A stretch of 64,000 bases of DNA. Source: Hofstenia miamia. Lineage: Eukaryota; Xenacoelomorpha; Acoela. Shown here piece after piece: positions 22,801 to 35,800 of the stretch. A program made the translations under genes and the position numbers. Below the pieces are notes generated by a model. That model did no database searches, was not told the origin of the DNA, and was given only the letters and a program-made list of their open reading frames with translations. Within the stretch, counting starts at the first letter, position 1. Each line of letters starts with the position of its first letter. The DNA lies in contig SCFE01000024.1 in assembly GCA_004352715.1 (NCBI GenBank), positions 941,676 to 1,005,675 of the forward strand. The letters are read 5' to 3'.

Positions 22801-23915
22801 TGATTTTGGTTGGTCTTTTGCTTCAAACATTTTTTCTGACCTCGAGCACTTGTGTACTTGGTCCTATGTCAACCATCTTGATTTTAGCACTACCAAGACA
22901 TGTGGTATTTCCTTTTCTGTGGTTCCCCCTTCTGATTTGCCTCTACCTGTGAAATTTGCGCTTCACCACACTCATCTTGGAGTTCAAATTGCTGCTAACT
23001 TAAATTGGACTGGACATGTGTCTTTGCGTCTCCGCAAAGCTAATTCCTCGCTATTTGCCCTTTTCCGTAATGTTCCTTTTAATACCTCGTCCGCTGTGAA
23101 GCTCTCTTTGTTCAAGTCCATTCGTCGCGCCATTCTTCTCTACGCGTCTCCTTGTTGGTGGCCTTCTCGTGCTTTGTTCCACTCCATGGAACGTTTCCAG
23201 AAACGCGCTTTCAAATGGATTTCCTCTTTGGACTATAAAGACGCTCTGCTGAAATTCTCCACTCTCCCGCTGTCACTCTACTTCCATGNNNNNNNNNNNN
23301 NNNNNNNNNNNNNNNNNNNNNNNNNNNNNNNNNNNNNNNNNNNNNNNNNNNNNNNNNNNNNNNNNNNNNNNNNNNNNNNNNNNNNNNNNNNNNNNNNNNN
23401 NNNNNNNNNNNNNNNNNNNNNNNNNNNNNNNNNNNNNNNNNNNNNNNNCCACTCTCCCGCTGTCACTCTACTTCCATGCCTGTGATCTCCTTCTGTTCAA
23501 TCGACTACTGACTCGCAAATTGGATCTTGATCCTTTTGATTTCATTAAGTTCTCTAATTCCTGCTGCACTCGCTCTGATGATGTTGTCACCTTCTCCATT
23601 CGTCGTACAAAGAAACATCGCACCCTTCACTCGTTTTTCAATCGTGCTTGTACTGCTGCTAATTACATCTTGACTCGCAACCCTCCAACAGCGATTGATT
23701 TCTTTTCCCCGCCACCGAGCTTCAAGAAATCTTTGATGGCTTTCCTCTTTGCTGAGCCCTTCTCCAACTTCGCATACTCTTCCATTTGCTCCTATTTCAT
23801 CTCCTGTGACTGTCCTCGCTGCCGTAAAACTTGACTTGTTTTTATTTATTTTCTTGTTGTGTATGCCTTCACCGGCTAAATAAAGTCATTGATTATTATT
23901 ATTATTATTATCGTT
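22800..23915 (+). mobile_element. LINE (family A), 3' half
   Basis: Long frames (22640-23485 and 23286-23834) show SPCWWPSRALFHSMERFQKR, NRLLTRKLDLDPFDFIKF, RRTKKHRTLHSFFNRAC and the end FISCDCPRCRKT. A short 3' UTR with ACCGGCTAAATAAAG and a (ATT)n tail follows. A 160-N gap lies at 23289-23448. It is less decayed than the other copies. Confidence 0.85.
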
Positions 23916-24896
23916 GGATTTCTCATCTTACGCGTGCTTCCAAGTGGCAATATTCTGAAATTTGTCAAATGTTTTTGTAAATCAACACACACACACACTG
24001 TTTTTTTATGATCACTCGAAATTACAGATGCTACCATCATTTTAATGGGAGACATTTCGAAACAAATTAGCCTGTATAATAAATAAGTCAGAGGAAATCC
24101 CTAGCCAGTCGACAACTACTATCACATGAAAATGCGAAGCACCCAACAATGATCAAGACAGGCCTTAGCGGTTTACTGAAAAATCGGGAAACCTAAAATG
24201 GGATAAAAAGCAATAACCCAGTAATATTGATATTTCTAGATTTGAATTATTGAGGAGTTAAAATATTCGTTAACATTTGTAAATGTAAAGAACCTATGGA
24301 GGCCCCATAAAATAATGCACATTACATTTTGCAACGCTTATAGGAAAAAAATGCAACAAAATTAACTTCTAATTTTTATATTTAAGTAAAAACACGAACT
24401 GCAAATGTGAAAACACTACTTGGTTTTTCTTAATCGCGTTCCTTTATAATTCTTTTATTATAAAAACGGCATTTTTTAGTTTTTAGTCAACTTTAAATTT
24501 GCAAACACTCTGAACAATAGACGAAAATTTGAAAAGTAACAGGATTATCTATGTCCAATTTTATTGTTTATTCATTTTATTTATTTAGTAATTATTATGC
24601 ATTTGCTTGTTTTTTATATTTGGCAAAATTCATAAATTAAATAAAACCTTGATTTTACTTTCATTAAAGAATACATAAACTTTTAGTAGTATGATCCCAT
24701 TACTAAATAAGCTGTTAACAAAACCCCATTATTTTTCCCTGTTTTATATACGCTCTTATTAATGCATTACATTTTTTTAAATTCGGGAGGTCTAGAAGAG
24801 TCTGGGAGTGCTTAAAAATTGATCCCTTTCTCTGGACTTCATCTATGAAAAACATTAAATTGTCATTTACTTCGAATATTTAAATTCATAAAATAT

Positions 24897-25097
24897 ATTA
24901 TGAAATATATGTATTATATGTTCTTCATAATTCATAAATTTACGTACATTGTTTTCTTTCGTATTTAGAGACGGTATCAATTCATGAATTACTTAAATTT
25001 AGGATTTAAGAGTTATTGTTTGACGTATTTAACGTAGTAAACATTGCAAAATGTACGTAAATTTATGAATGAAGAACATATATTACATACATGAACT
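24897..25097. repeat. Inverted repeat, MITE-like
   Basis: ATGTTCTTCATAATTCATAA and TTTACGTACATT in the left arm pair with AATGTACGTAAATTTATGAA and TGAAGAACATAT on the right. It lies directly before the palindromic MITE at 25122. Confidence 0.65.
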
Positions 25098-25121
25098 TAA
25101 ATAGTGGAAGTAAATGCAATT

Positions 25122-25358
25122 CGGCGTTATTGTACTTTAGGGGACCCAGTTTGAGTGACGTCATAAAATGGGTATAAAACTTTAACCCTAACCCCAATCC
25201 CTACCCCAAAACTTAAAAATTTTGCAAAAAATTAATCAGCAAGATGAAATGCAATATAATTACATTGGTTGGGGAGTAGGGTTAGGGTTAAGGTTAGAGG
25301 TTAATACCCATTTTATGACGTCACTCAACCTGGTTCCCCTAAAGTACAATAACGCCCT
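25122..25358. mobile_element. Palindromic MITE with TTAGGG-like core repeats
   Basis: Arms GGCGTTATTGTACTTTAGGG ... GTGACGTCATAAAATGGGTA and their inverted copy extend about 85 bases each side. Each arm's inner end has telomere-like AACCCTAACCCC or GGGTTAGGGTTAAGG. Central loop of about 60 bp. Confidence 0.8.
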
Positions 25359-26214
25359 GCGTTTTTCAGATAAAGGCCAGGCAAAGGGATTTAGGCTTTA
25401 CTTAATATTATAAACAATTTTTAGTTGTAGAATAGTGCCATGCGAAATCACACGTAAGAAATAAACACCACTAGGGGTTAAAAAGTATTAGAAGTCCAAA
25501 AAAATTCATAAAAAATTTTATAAATTATTACTACTGACCGATATCAGCATAATTAACAAAATTCGTAGCCCGCGGTCGATATTTAAGAACAATAAAAGTA
25601 TGAGTTGATAAAAATACTGATAAAATATGTTTTCGGCAAACACAACTTTAGGGCAGAATAAACTGTTTTTTAGCCTCAACAAATGACACATTTTACAAGC
25701 AATGATTATTAATATAATTTAAAAATAAAAGATTATTTTTGGGATCTTAATATATTGTAACATACATTACATTGCACTGTTATTGATTCATAAGCTGCAA
25801 AATGATAATTCGGATAATAAATTTTAAGAACTCCATATACAGTTCTAAACAATCATTTTTAAAAATAATTTATTAGGCATTTTAGTTACATTTATTTTAA
25901 TTTTAACTCATGCAAAGAAACGAATATCTAGTCTATTTTAAATGTTTCAGAGAAATAAATCATAGTTATTACACTAAAGCTAAATGCAAAAAATTAGTCC
26001 AACAATGCAGCATAATACAATTCTCCAAATGGACTCTATTAAGGTTAAGAGGTAGTAAGCTAATTACATAAAATAAAAATAACTGTTATAATGAAAAATG
26101 ATTGTTCTTGATCGATAGCTAGCTATAAGAATAACATCAAACGAGCAATTATTAGTATATTCTAAGAGTTCCTAGAATAAAATAAAATCAACGCCTGGGA
26201 GATTTTAATGTTCG

Positions 26215-26690
26215 TTATAAGTTTTATTTTATTTGCGGTCGCTTAGATAAATAAAAAATGAAATTGTATTATTTAATGCAAATTGTAAATATTTTTATCA
26301 AATTTTGCGAACATTTTGATTTGTAAAATGTGACATTCCTAATGCTAGAAAACAGTTTATTCACCTTTAAAGGTTTGTTGACTGAAAACATATTTCATTT
26401 ATTTTGAGTTGTACATTTTAAGATTTCCGTTAATGTACTTTTATAATTAGAAAGTTTGAGTCTAATATATTTATTTTTTTATCAGTTAGTACTTTTATAC
26501 GTTATTTTTCTTAAATATTGGCCGCATGCTACGAATTCTGCTAATTATGCTAAGCTATCTCTTTATATCGACAATTTTTTAAACTTTTTATGTATTTTAT
26601 TGGATTTCTCATCCCTAATAGTGTTTATTTCTTCCGCGTGGCACTATTCTGCACCTTCGCCTGACTACATTTATTTGGATGTATCTCGAT
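26215..26690 (+). repeat. Dispersed repeat R1, copy 3
   Basis: The fullest copy of R1, about 410 bases upstream of the diverged LINE 3' end at 27100. Confidence 0.6.
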
Positions 26691-27099
26691 TTCCATGCTT
26701 TTGACATTTCTATCACATAAGCATTTTGTCTTTAACTTTCGCAGATTTGCTTGTATTTTTTATTGTATTGTAGTGGGTTTATACTTTTGTTTAACAAACG
26801 TTGTACTATCAAATTGATACATTTGTTTAGCGTTATTTTAAAATGGTTACAATAGCCATAGTGTAGTGAATTTAGCAAACTTTAAGCTAATTGTATCAAT
26901 GTCACTATGTGAAATAATCGATTTTCTTCCCTGTTTTGCTTATTTAAGAAACATGGTTTTTAAATACTAAATATAATTTAATTACTTGAAAATCTTAATC
27001 AAAATTGCGATAATGTGTTTAATATTTTCTTCTGATGTAGAGGAAGCGTAAATGTGTAACGTTTAGTGAATTTAATTAAATTAGAATCAACAACGATAC

Positions 27100-27740
27100 T
27101 GTCTTCCTGTAGAATCCTGCCTTGTTATGGATCTCAGTGTTGATATCTCAACCCTTCCTTCGCAACTAAAATTGATCGTATTTTGCACCGGGCTCTTCGC
27201 TGGATCTACTCTTCTAATAAACCTTTCCTTCAGCTCCTTTTAAAAGCCAGACTTTTGCCTATCTCGCTGTATCTCAAATTCCTTGACCTGATCTTTCTCA
27301 ATAAACTGCTATTCGGCTTTTATGATTTCGATGTATTTGATTTCCTAAAATTCTCTCCCGCTATCAGTGGCTCACGATCCTCTTCTAAAGTTCGTTTTCT
27401 TTTACCTCGAATTCACAAACTACTGTACCTGCACCAAAACCTTTTTCTATCGTGTAATTCCACCAGCTACTTTCATAATTTCTAATCTTGAAATCGATTT
27501 GTGGTCGCCTGCTAGTCTTTTCAAACAACGCACCCGCCTGTTTTTTCTGTCTGCTATCTCTGAATTCGGCTTTTTTTCTAAATACAACTCATTTCCTTTC
27601 TGCAATTGCTCCTCTTGTCGTCTTTTTACTGTTTTTCTCTTGTCATTTTTTTGTTTGTATGTAAATGTTATTTTCTTTGTATACACCATTAATTTCGTTT
27701 AAATTCATTATTATTATTGTTATTAAAGTCAGACAAATTT
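27100..27740 (+). mobile_element. Diverged LINE 3' end related to family A
   Basis: Translation gives RALRWIYSSNKPFLQLLLKARLLPISLYLKFLDLIFLNKLL, parallel to the KRAFKWIS ... LPLSLYFHACDLLLFNRLL block of family A. It ends in an ATT-rich tail (27705-27722). Frames are interrupted. Confidence 0.65.
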
Positions 27741-28060
27741 ATTGCGCATTATATGTATACAAGATCTACAAACTAACACATGACAAAAAGAAAATAAACA
27801 TGAACAAATAACTACAAATTAATATGTACAATATATAATAATATAATCAATGTTTGAGTGGATGTTTGTGTAGGTGCTCAATGTTGGATGTATGTTTCAA
27901 ATGCATGAAGTGTATTACCGTCCCCTAATGTGTACTGTTTTATTAGAGGAAATTGTTTCAATTTTTTTCTAAACTTTTTATAGTTTTTTTCTATTCCCGT
28001 TTCATAATCTAAATTATTCCACAATTTAATTGATATGTGATGGAAGCCATTATAATTTTT
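27740..28060 (-). mobile_element. LINE C-terminal fragment, cut by gap
   Basis: Minus-strand frame reads HHISIKLWNNLDYETGIEKN and FRKKLKQFPLIKQYTL, the WNxLP-type C-terminal block of LINE ORF2 proteins. The gap at 28061 removes the rest. Confidence 0.5.
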
Positions 28061-28775
28061 NNNNNNNNNNNNNNNNNNNNNNNNNNNNNNNNNNNNNNNN
28101 NNNNNNNNNNNNNNNNNNNNNNNNNNNNNNNNNNNNNNNNNNNNNNNNNNNNNNNNNNNNNNNNNNNNNNNNNNNNNNNNNNNNNNNNNNNNNNNNNNNN
28201 NNNNNNNNNNNNNNNNNNNNNNNNNNNNNNNNNNNNNNNNNNNNNNNNNNNNNNNNNNNNNNNNNNNNNNNNNNNNNNNNNNNNNNNNNNNNNNNNNNNN
28301 NNNNNNNNNNNNNNNNNNNNNNNNNNNNNNNNNNNNNNNNNNNNNNNNNNNNNNNNNNNNNNNNNNNNNNNNNNNNNNNNNNNNNNNNNNNNNNNNNNNN
28401 NNNNNNNNNNNNNNNNNNNNNNNNNNNNNNNNNNNNNNNNNNNNNNNNNNNNNNNNNNNNNNNNNNNNNNNNNNNNNNNNNNNNNNNNNNNNNNNNNNNN
28501 NNNNNNNNNNNNNNNNNNNNNNNNNNNNNNNNNNNNNNNNNNNNNNNNNNNNNNNNNNNNNNNNNNNNNNNNNNNNNNNNNNNNNNNNNNNNNNNNNNNN
28601 NNNNNNNNNNNNNNNNNNNNNNNNNNNNNNNNNNNNNNNNNNNNNNNNNNNNNNNNNNNNNNNNNNNNNNNNNNNNNNNNNNNNNNNNNNNNNNNNNNNN
28701 NNNNNNNNNNNNNNNNNNNNNNNNNNNNNNNNNNNNNNNNNNNNNNNNNNNNNNNNNNNNNNNNNNNNNNNNNNN

Positions 28776-28812
<37 letters not shown>

Positions 28813-29369
28813 TTATGTGTAATATTAATAATTTAAAGTTAATACCGCCTTTAACCGTTTTCAATGTTTTGCTGAATGTGCAAATTTTTAAGCATGAGAG
28901 AGTTTTTGAGGCTATGAGAAGAGCAGCTTTTGGTGAATGTTTGTCCAGACCGGTGTCTTTTCATGCCTTTTACGCAATTTGATGAAATTGTGTTCAGACG
29001 ATTATTTTTAAATAGGTTTAAATCTTATCTTGTAAATTATCATTATTATATTGAAATTTCTAGTTCAAAAGGTAATTAAATTAAATTGTATTCATGGCTC
29101 CCCGATTTATTATCCCTTAAAAATATTATTGCCTAAGTAACCTTGCCTGGGCTAATTTAACGCACATATTATATGAATGCAATTGCGATCTACAAAACTG
29201 TAGTAGTAAATTCAAAGTATTTAAACAATTTATTTGTTCACAGTCACTGATGGAAATTTAAACAACTATAAAAATTGATTCTACATGCTCTATTTTGGTA
29301 GTGATAAAAAATGAACTATAGTCTCAAAATATATATATATATATATATATAAAAGCTTAACAGAAAGTT

Positions 29370-29910
29370 TGGATAAAATCACTAATGATCTCCAAAATAA
29401 TGTGGATATCCACAAAACCTAATTCGTAAGATTATTGTTAGAAAATTTTCATGCAATACACAAGATTCAAATACTACACATAACCAAGACAAAACAAAAG
29501 TATGCTGGAAGTTACCATTTATAAAATCACGAGAAAAATAACTAAAGAAAACAATGCGATCATACAACAAAGAATTACCAACTTCGAGATTTTGTCCAGT
29601 ATTTTACGCAAAAAAAGACCATGGAAATGTTCTCTAATAAAAATCATATACCGATTTCATTGTGTTCTGGTATCCTTTTATTCATACAACTGTAATGAAT
29701 GTTCATGTTCATACATTGGCGAGACCAGAAGGCATTTAGAAACTCGGACAAAGGAACATATAAGAGGGCATCTACAATTCCAATAATTGTTATTTGGCAA
29801 TATATTATTTATGCATTTATTCGCACGGCGATTATATTTCACAAATTGTTCATTGATCAGTTTACGACTGATTTTGATTTCCTTAAACATAAGCACTTTG
29901 TTATTGATCT
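29370..29910 (+). pseudogene. Penelope-like element, GIY-YIG endonuclease remnant
   Basis: The frame at 29670-29785 reads YNCNECSCSYIGETRRHLET then RTKEHI, the GIY-YIG nuclease core (Cys pair, YIG, conserved Arg) of Penelope-like retroelements. Upstream frames carry a broken linker. Downstream, FDFLKHKHFVID suggests the end of the nuclease. No reverse transcriptase was recognised. Confidence 0.7.
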
Positions 29911-30117
29911 TGGTGTAAGCACCTCTAATTTTTGTACTTTCGTACTAGCTTGCTGTCTGTTAATGCTAAAGATAGTACAAATTGACCAGTTAAAGATCCT
30001 ACTTATACGCTTTTGCCCAGCAAAATTTATACTACTTAGGAGTACACAAGCGTATGCATAGTGGCTAGTAACAAATGCATTAATTATTGCTTTACTCTGT
30101 GATTTTTTTAATTTGTT

Positions 30118-30240
30118 TTAGGTACTGTACGCCTGACGCCATCTTACGGACTTTATTGTTTACGAACACTTTGAAACTAAGTTTTCTGTCCAGCTCGACG
30201 CCCAGATTTTTGACAGTGTCATTGTTGTGTTCTTAGCAAG
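30118..30240 (-). mobile_element. LINE reverse-transcriptase fragment
   Basis: Minus strand reads VKNLGVELDRKLSFKVFVNN, the conserved 'lGv.lD..LsF..hv' segment after the RT core. It is only about 120 bases long. Confidence 0.55.
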
Positions 30241-30724
30241 CTCTTCAGCATCGTATAAAATCAACTAAGAAAACATTAAATATACAAAACCATCAAACAA
30301 ATCTAAATATATTTTGAAGAAAAATTTCGGGAACATTTCTCCAAATGCTTGAAAATGACAACAATGTTTGTCGAAAATGTTCAAAGTCTTAAGAATATAA
30401 CCAGTACATATATATATATATATANNNNNNNNNNNNNNNNNNNNNNNNNNNNNNNNNNNNNNNNNNNNNNNNNNNNNNNNNNNNNNNNNNNNNNNNNNNN
30501 NNNNNNNNNNNNNNNNNNNNNNNNNNNNNNNNNNNNNNNNNNNNNNNNNNNNNNNNNNNNNNNNNNNNNNNNNNNNNNNNNNNNNNNNNNNNNNNNNNNN
30601 NNNNNNNNNNNNNNNNNNNNNNNNNNNNNNNNNNNNNNNNTATATATATATACATATAGCCTTTCATTGCAAATATTTTTTTATAATATATTTTTGTTGC
30701 GTTATGTAATCAGAATAGTGTATT

Positions 30725-32789
30725 AATGCACTCGGCTTTTGTCATAGTGGTATCTAGTAATCAAAGTGTTTCATTACAATTTGACACTGTTTCATATAAA
30801 AACAATTGGAATGATAATAATGAAACTCACAATTATTTGATTAAATATACTTAATTCTTATTAGATGATTGTAATCAGAGTAGAGAACTACGAGCGGGGG
30901 TATTTTTGCTTTGCGTCGAGTTGGGTTTCGAGTCTTGTATACGCACATATGCTATCAATGTCATGATTTTAAAGTCACCATTACATTTGCAATTGAAAAA
31001 AAATTGTAATTAATAGTTTTTTGTATATAGATATACATGTATTGAGACAAAAGCTTTATGTAAATAACTATTTTCGTGTGTACATACATATTTTGCTGCT
31101 TTTTGTATATAATTATTTAAAAAATATTTCACTAATTTTCGAGTTTTTAGAAAATACTCAAATTTCAGAATAAATTCAGGCCAATATAAACTTGATTTCA
31201 AAAAATTCCAAGAAGGGCATGAGAAAACCAAAGGATTTTTAATGCACCAAAAGTATTACAACAAAAAAATAGCGACCTTTCGTTTATTGAACTGGAGCCC
31301 AACCGAACTTTCTTTAAGCAAAGGCGCCCTGTACTGCGTAGTCGAGGAAGAATATTAAGTTCTCACACAGATATATTATCCAGTTAGCGCCACAATTGAC
31401 CCCAGAAAATCTTAAAAAGTTGCTATTTTGTATGTGCAGCACGTCGTTATAGCAATATGAATTCAGTTTTTCAGTACATATTTGGTGTTTTTAAGCACAT
31501 ATTATTTTTGTACTTAAACGCCCCGTTTTAAATACATACACGTTTTTTCTCTATATATGTAGCATTAAGCAATCAAATACCATTTGAATAAAATATGAAG
31601 TTTGATTACCAACCTTAAATTGCAACATGTGCTAATGACACTTTGTTAAAAAATCGAAACAGTCCAATCAGCAGGGACAAGCTACCAATGCAATATCGAA
31701 AAATTCTAACATTAGTGATAATCAATAGACAATATGGCTCGACCTGAATAACTCTGAAAGAAATTTTTTTAGAAAAGTTTATCAAATAGAAAAATATATA
31801 AATATTTTCAATTAAGCAAGCATACACTGCACTATTCATTATCAAATTAACAAAACTCAAGTTGACGCGACCCGATTCGAAATCTGTTAAAGCTTAAATT
31901 TTGAGCACTCACCGGGTCCTAAATTAGTGATTTATAATTATTATATAGTGATATAAAATATATTTTAAGCATCTCTAGGACTAACTCCTCGAACAAGATT
32001 TTTCAAATTTTAACTTTCTTCTATTTTAATAAAAAACCGGAATATGAAATGTAACAATTAATCAAATTCGTTATTCAATTTCGATGTTGTAAACCAGGAA
32101 TTGATACTGATCACTGATGTAAAATATTGTCGATAAACTTCCGTAGTGATAGAAAAACAAAATTACTACAAAATTTAATTGATTGATAAAAAAGTAGAGG
32201 CTAACCAAAAGAATAATTGTCTGAACGCAATTTCATGAAATTGATGTACATCAAACACCCTCGTTTGACCGTTCCCAAATTTTGATAGATTTATCAAAAC
32301 ATAGATAAAAAATTTGCTCGTCTGAACGCACCTTAACCTAGTTAAGATTAATATGGCTACTGTTAGATTATGTGATTAGTCACTCGTGATCTGTCACTTT
32401 TTGATAGAATCGCACGTCTAGCCACCCAAAATAATTAGCAATGTCACGTGTTTTGTGACTGCTCTTGGGTCTAGTGTTTTAAGACTAAAATAGGTTGCTT
32501 TTGACAAATAAGTTTGGCGATGACACTTTTTTCGACTACTCAAATCATAGACTGCAGAAAATACAGTGAGAGGCAAACGATGTCGAACTGATCACAATTT
32601 TCAATTGATCTCTATCAAATATTTTACTAGTAATCAAAATTTTCAATAGGATTTTATTTTTATCGAAGGATAATGCACATAGTGGTTATTTTGTAAATTA
32701 CAATGAATGAATGTGATGTAATCGTATAATGTATATTTTTGTTATTGCGATTTAAAATTTATGGTAGAATGCATTTAGATTACATATAT
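30725..32789. other. Intergenic, upstream of TAF1
   Basis: No gene recognised. Contains repeat R2 copy 2 at 32386. The TAF1 promoter must lie here or in its right part, but I see no TATA or initiator that I would defend. Confidence 0.5.
32386..32455. repeat. Short dispersed repeat R2, copy 2, upstream of TAF1
   Basis: GATCTGTCAC, GCACGTCTAGCCACC and ATAATTAGCAATGTCAC, matching 4100-4175. It lies about 360 bases before the TAF1 ATG, so it may be within the promoter region, but no promoter element is evident. Confidence 0.5.
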
Positions 32790-32809
32790 GAGTTATTAAA
32801 CACTTCTGC

Positions 32810-35800
32810 ATGGATCTAACTGGATTTTTATTTGGGAATATTAACGAAGATGGGGATCTTGCGGAAGAAGATAACTGCTTCGATGGAGATTGTCGTTTAC
32901 AAGTACGAAATATCTCGCAAATGTGTCATCCGATCGTTGAAGAAATTGTGAAAGACGTCATTGATCCAAATCAAGGTGATTCTTACAGTTGGTGTTGACT
33001 GAATTAATTTTATATTTTATATTTGCGAAGTGGAATTGTGGAGATAGTTGAACTATAGTAGACACTAAATAATAATTGGCGTTTTAGAAGAAGCAGTTGC
33101 CGACCACGTTGAAACCTTAATAAAATTACCATCTGCAGTTGATTATTCAGAAATTGAGGAAATGGCTGTTGATGCCGACGATATGGCAGCTATTCATGAA
33201 ACGCTCAAAACTGAACAAATGGAAGGTGTGATTTTCTATTTGTTGTTTGATTTAAGTACAATCGGTACACATTATTTTAAGCCTGATTGGAGAAGAGATG
33301 TTAAGACATCTGCTAACTTTTGAAAAAAAATTGAAAATTTATAATTTAATCACTGTTTAACAATCGGGCTAACAAATCGCTCGCGTCACTAATATTAGAA
33401 TTTTAAGAATTCGATGATGAATTTGATGATTCTGATGGTGAACGCTTGAATCACATCATGCAAAGTGATCCCTCCAGTGAGGATGATGATGATTGCGAAC
33501 AACCCAGTGGAGTACTAGTCTCGACACTTTCTCCGGAAGCCAAGGCGAAATTTAGAGGTTACAAGGTGCGTTACAAAAAGGTTTAGAAAGACACTCTAAA
33601 TGTTTTCACAGAAATTTGGCAATACTCCCTTGATAGCATTGTATTACCAAATCATTTTGCATATATTTTCAATACTATATATAGTTGAAAATTAAGTTAA
33701 CTGTATTTTTGCATATTGTAAATTGTTGAAACTCATTCTTCTTTGATTTTTGAAGTATACATTTTCTAAAATGTGTAGACTTTTGTATTTATATTTAGGT
33801 CACAGATTTATTTCCGGAATTCAGAAAAAATAAGATTCTCCGTTTCAATCGCCTGTTCAATATCAATAAAAGATATCAAATTCCAAATCCATACAAGCAT
33901 TTACAGAAGGTAAAGCGGAAACTGGAAGACAGTGTTAAAGAAGAAACTCAAGGTATGTTTTACTAAAAACAAAATCTGTGATCATATGTTATTATTTTGC
34001 TAGATAAAATCTTTGCTTTTTATTTGCCCCTTTTTTAAGTAATTCTTCTGAAACAGTTTATACTGGATTTTGTATACTATTACCAAAGATAGCAATTTAA
34101 TTCCAATTCCATTGTCAGTAAAATTTAAATTGTTTTACATTTTTTAGATTTACATAATTTTAGATAACTTTATTTTTGTACAAAAACATTTCCATGAACT
34201 TGTTAAACAACTCGATAATCCGCGGCATAAATTGTTCGATCGGGCTCTTATGTGAGTGTAAAAAATTATTTTTCGAATTATGTAGGGTTCTAATATCAAT
34301 TTAGAATGTCACTTTCTAACTCAATTCTGATATTTTATCCTATGAAAGTGTTGAAATCCCTGTCTACGATATTATGTCGAGGTAATATATATTTTTTGTG
34401 TTTACAAATACAATTTCATTTACAATTAATTTTTACAATAAACAATCAGCATCAATCCATATAGTAAATAGATGAATTGATTGATTACCTGTTACAGATG
34501 CTAAAAAGCCTCGTCCTGCTTGGTATGACATATCAGTGCCAGATGAATCAATTGAAAATGACGAGGAGGAATTTTTGAAGCCAAAAGCTGCAAGGAGGAT
34601 TTGTTTAAATGACGAAAAGGAGTCTACAATCACCGAAGAAACCACTAATCAGGCAGAATGGCGTTTTGGTCCTGCTCAATATTGGTTGGTTGGTTTCGTG
34701 TCTATTTTATGGCAATTTTTAAACTTCGAGTTTTTAAATTTTGAGATGTTTTACCTAATATACGTATCCCTCACCCTAAGTGCAGTAGTTATTAATTAAC
34801 TGTGTTTTAAAAGTTTGATATTATCATTGTTTTAATAATTAATTCAACATGTGGCTTAATTTACTTAATATCAGTGGTAATTTTCGTTTTTAGCAATAGG
34901 ATTTGTTTTTGTAAATTGCGTTTTAAGTAGAAAATTCTTTGAAATTCAAAGTTTTTTTGTATCCTTAATCAGTGAATAAATTCACTCTTGTTTTAAAGGT
35001 ATGACATGCTTGGAGTAGATGCTAATTGTGAAAAATTTGATTATGGCTTCAAACTGAAAGAGGAGACTGACGTTGGTAAAAAGGATTCAAGTCCTTTATC
35101 GTACGAAGATTCTCTTATGCTTAATCAAGTTCATTGGGAAGATGATATCATATGGAATTCTAACAACGTAAAAAATGAAAGCGTCTTTTCAAGAATGAAT
35201 CCTTTATCAGGCTAGTCTACTTATATTTACGTAATAACTGGATTATTGCAAAGAAACTTTGTAGTAGTTTTTCCTTGTCATGGTCAGAGTTCAGCTTAAT
35301 TTTTTGGGTTTTCGCCCTAAATTATAATAATTCATTATTATTTACACGTGGTTTTGTAGTGGAAAATTAGTTCTTGAGACATTTCTTTTGCAACTTTATT
35401 AACGTATTTTTTATAAATATATTAATGTTCACGCTTTTTGCACTAAAATCAACGCCATTCACCTCATATTTTGTATTATAAGCAACTAACATTTCATTTA
35501 AGAGGTTTTCCTATATCTACTACTATCACAATATATAAAATGAAATTTCGTTTAATAAGTCTAGAATACATTTGTGCCTTACTGTTTACTTTAGGCTGGA
35601 TTCCTGATCAAAATACTCGAACAGTTGCCACTTTCTTTAAAAACATGAATTTAACTCATCGTTTGAGCAGTGATTTTTTTGCTGAACCCGAGTTCATGCA
35701 CTCACGAATGAAGCGGCGACCATTTTATTCAATTTTCCCTCCTGAGAATCAGGTTTATTTTATTGCCCTGTCAAATATGTAATTAAATCATTGAATTATG

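Noticed and set aside
23979-24000. (CA)n runs as CRISPR-like or regulatory repeats
   Set aside because: Simple microsatellites (also at about 62085); no spacers, and the DNA is eukaryotic.
30900-31260. Possible small gene (73-codon minus frame)
   Set aside because: Cys/Tyr/Phe-rich, AT-driven frame with no motif or splice signal.
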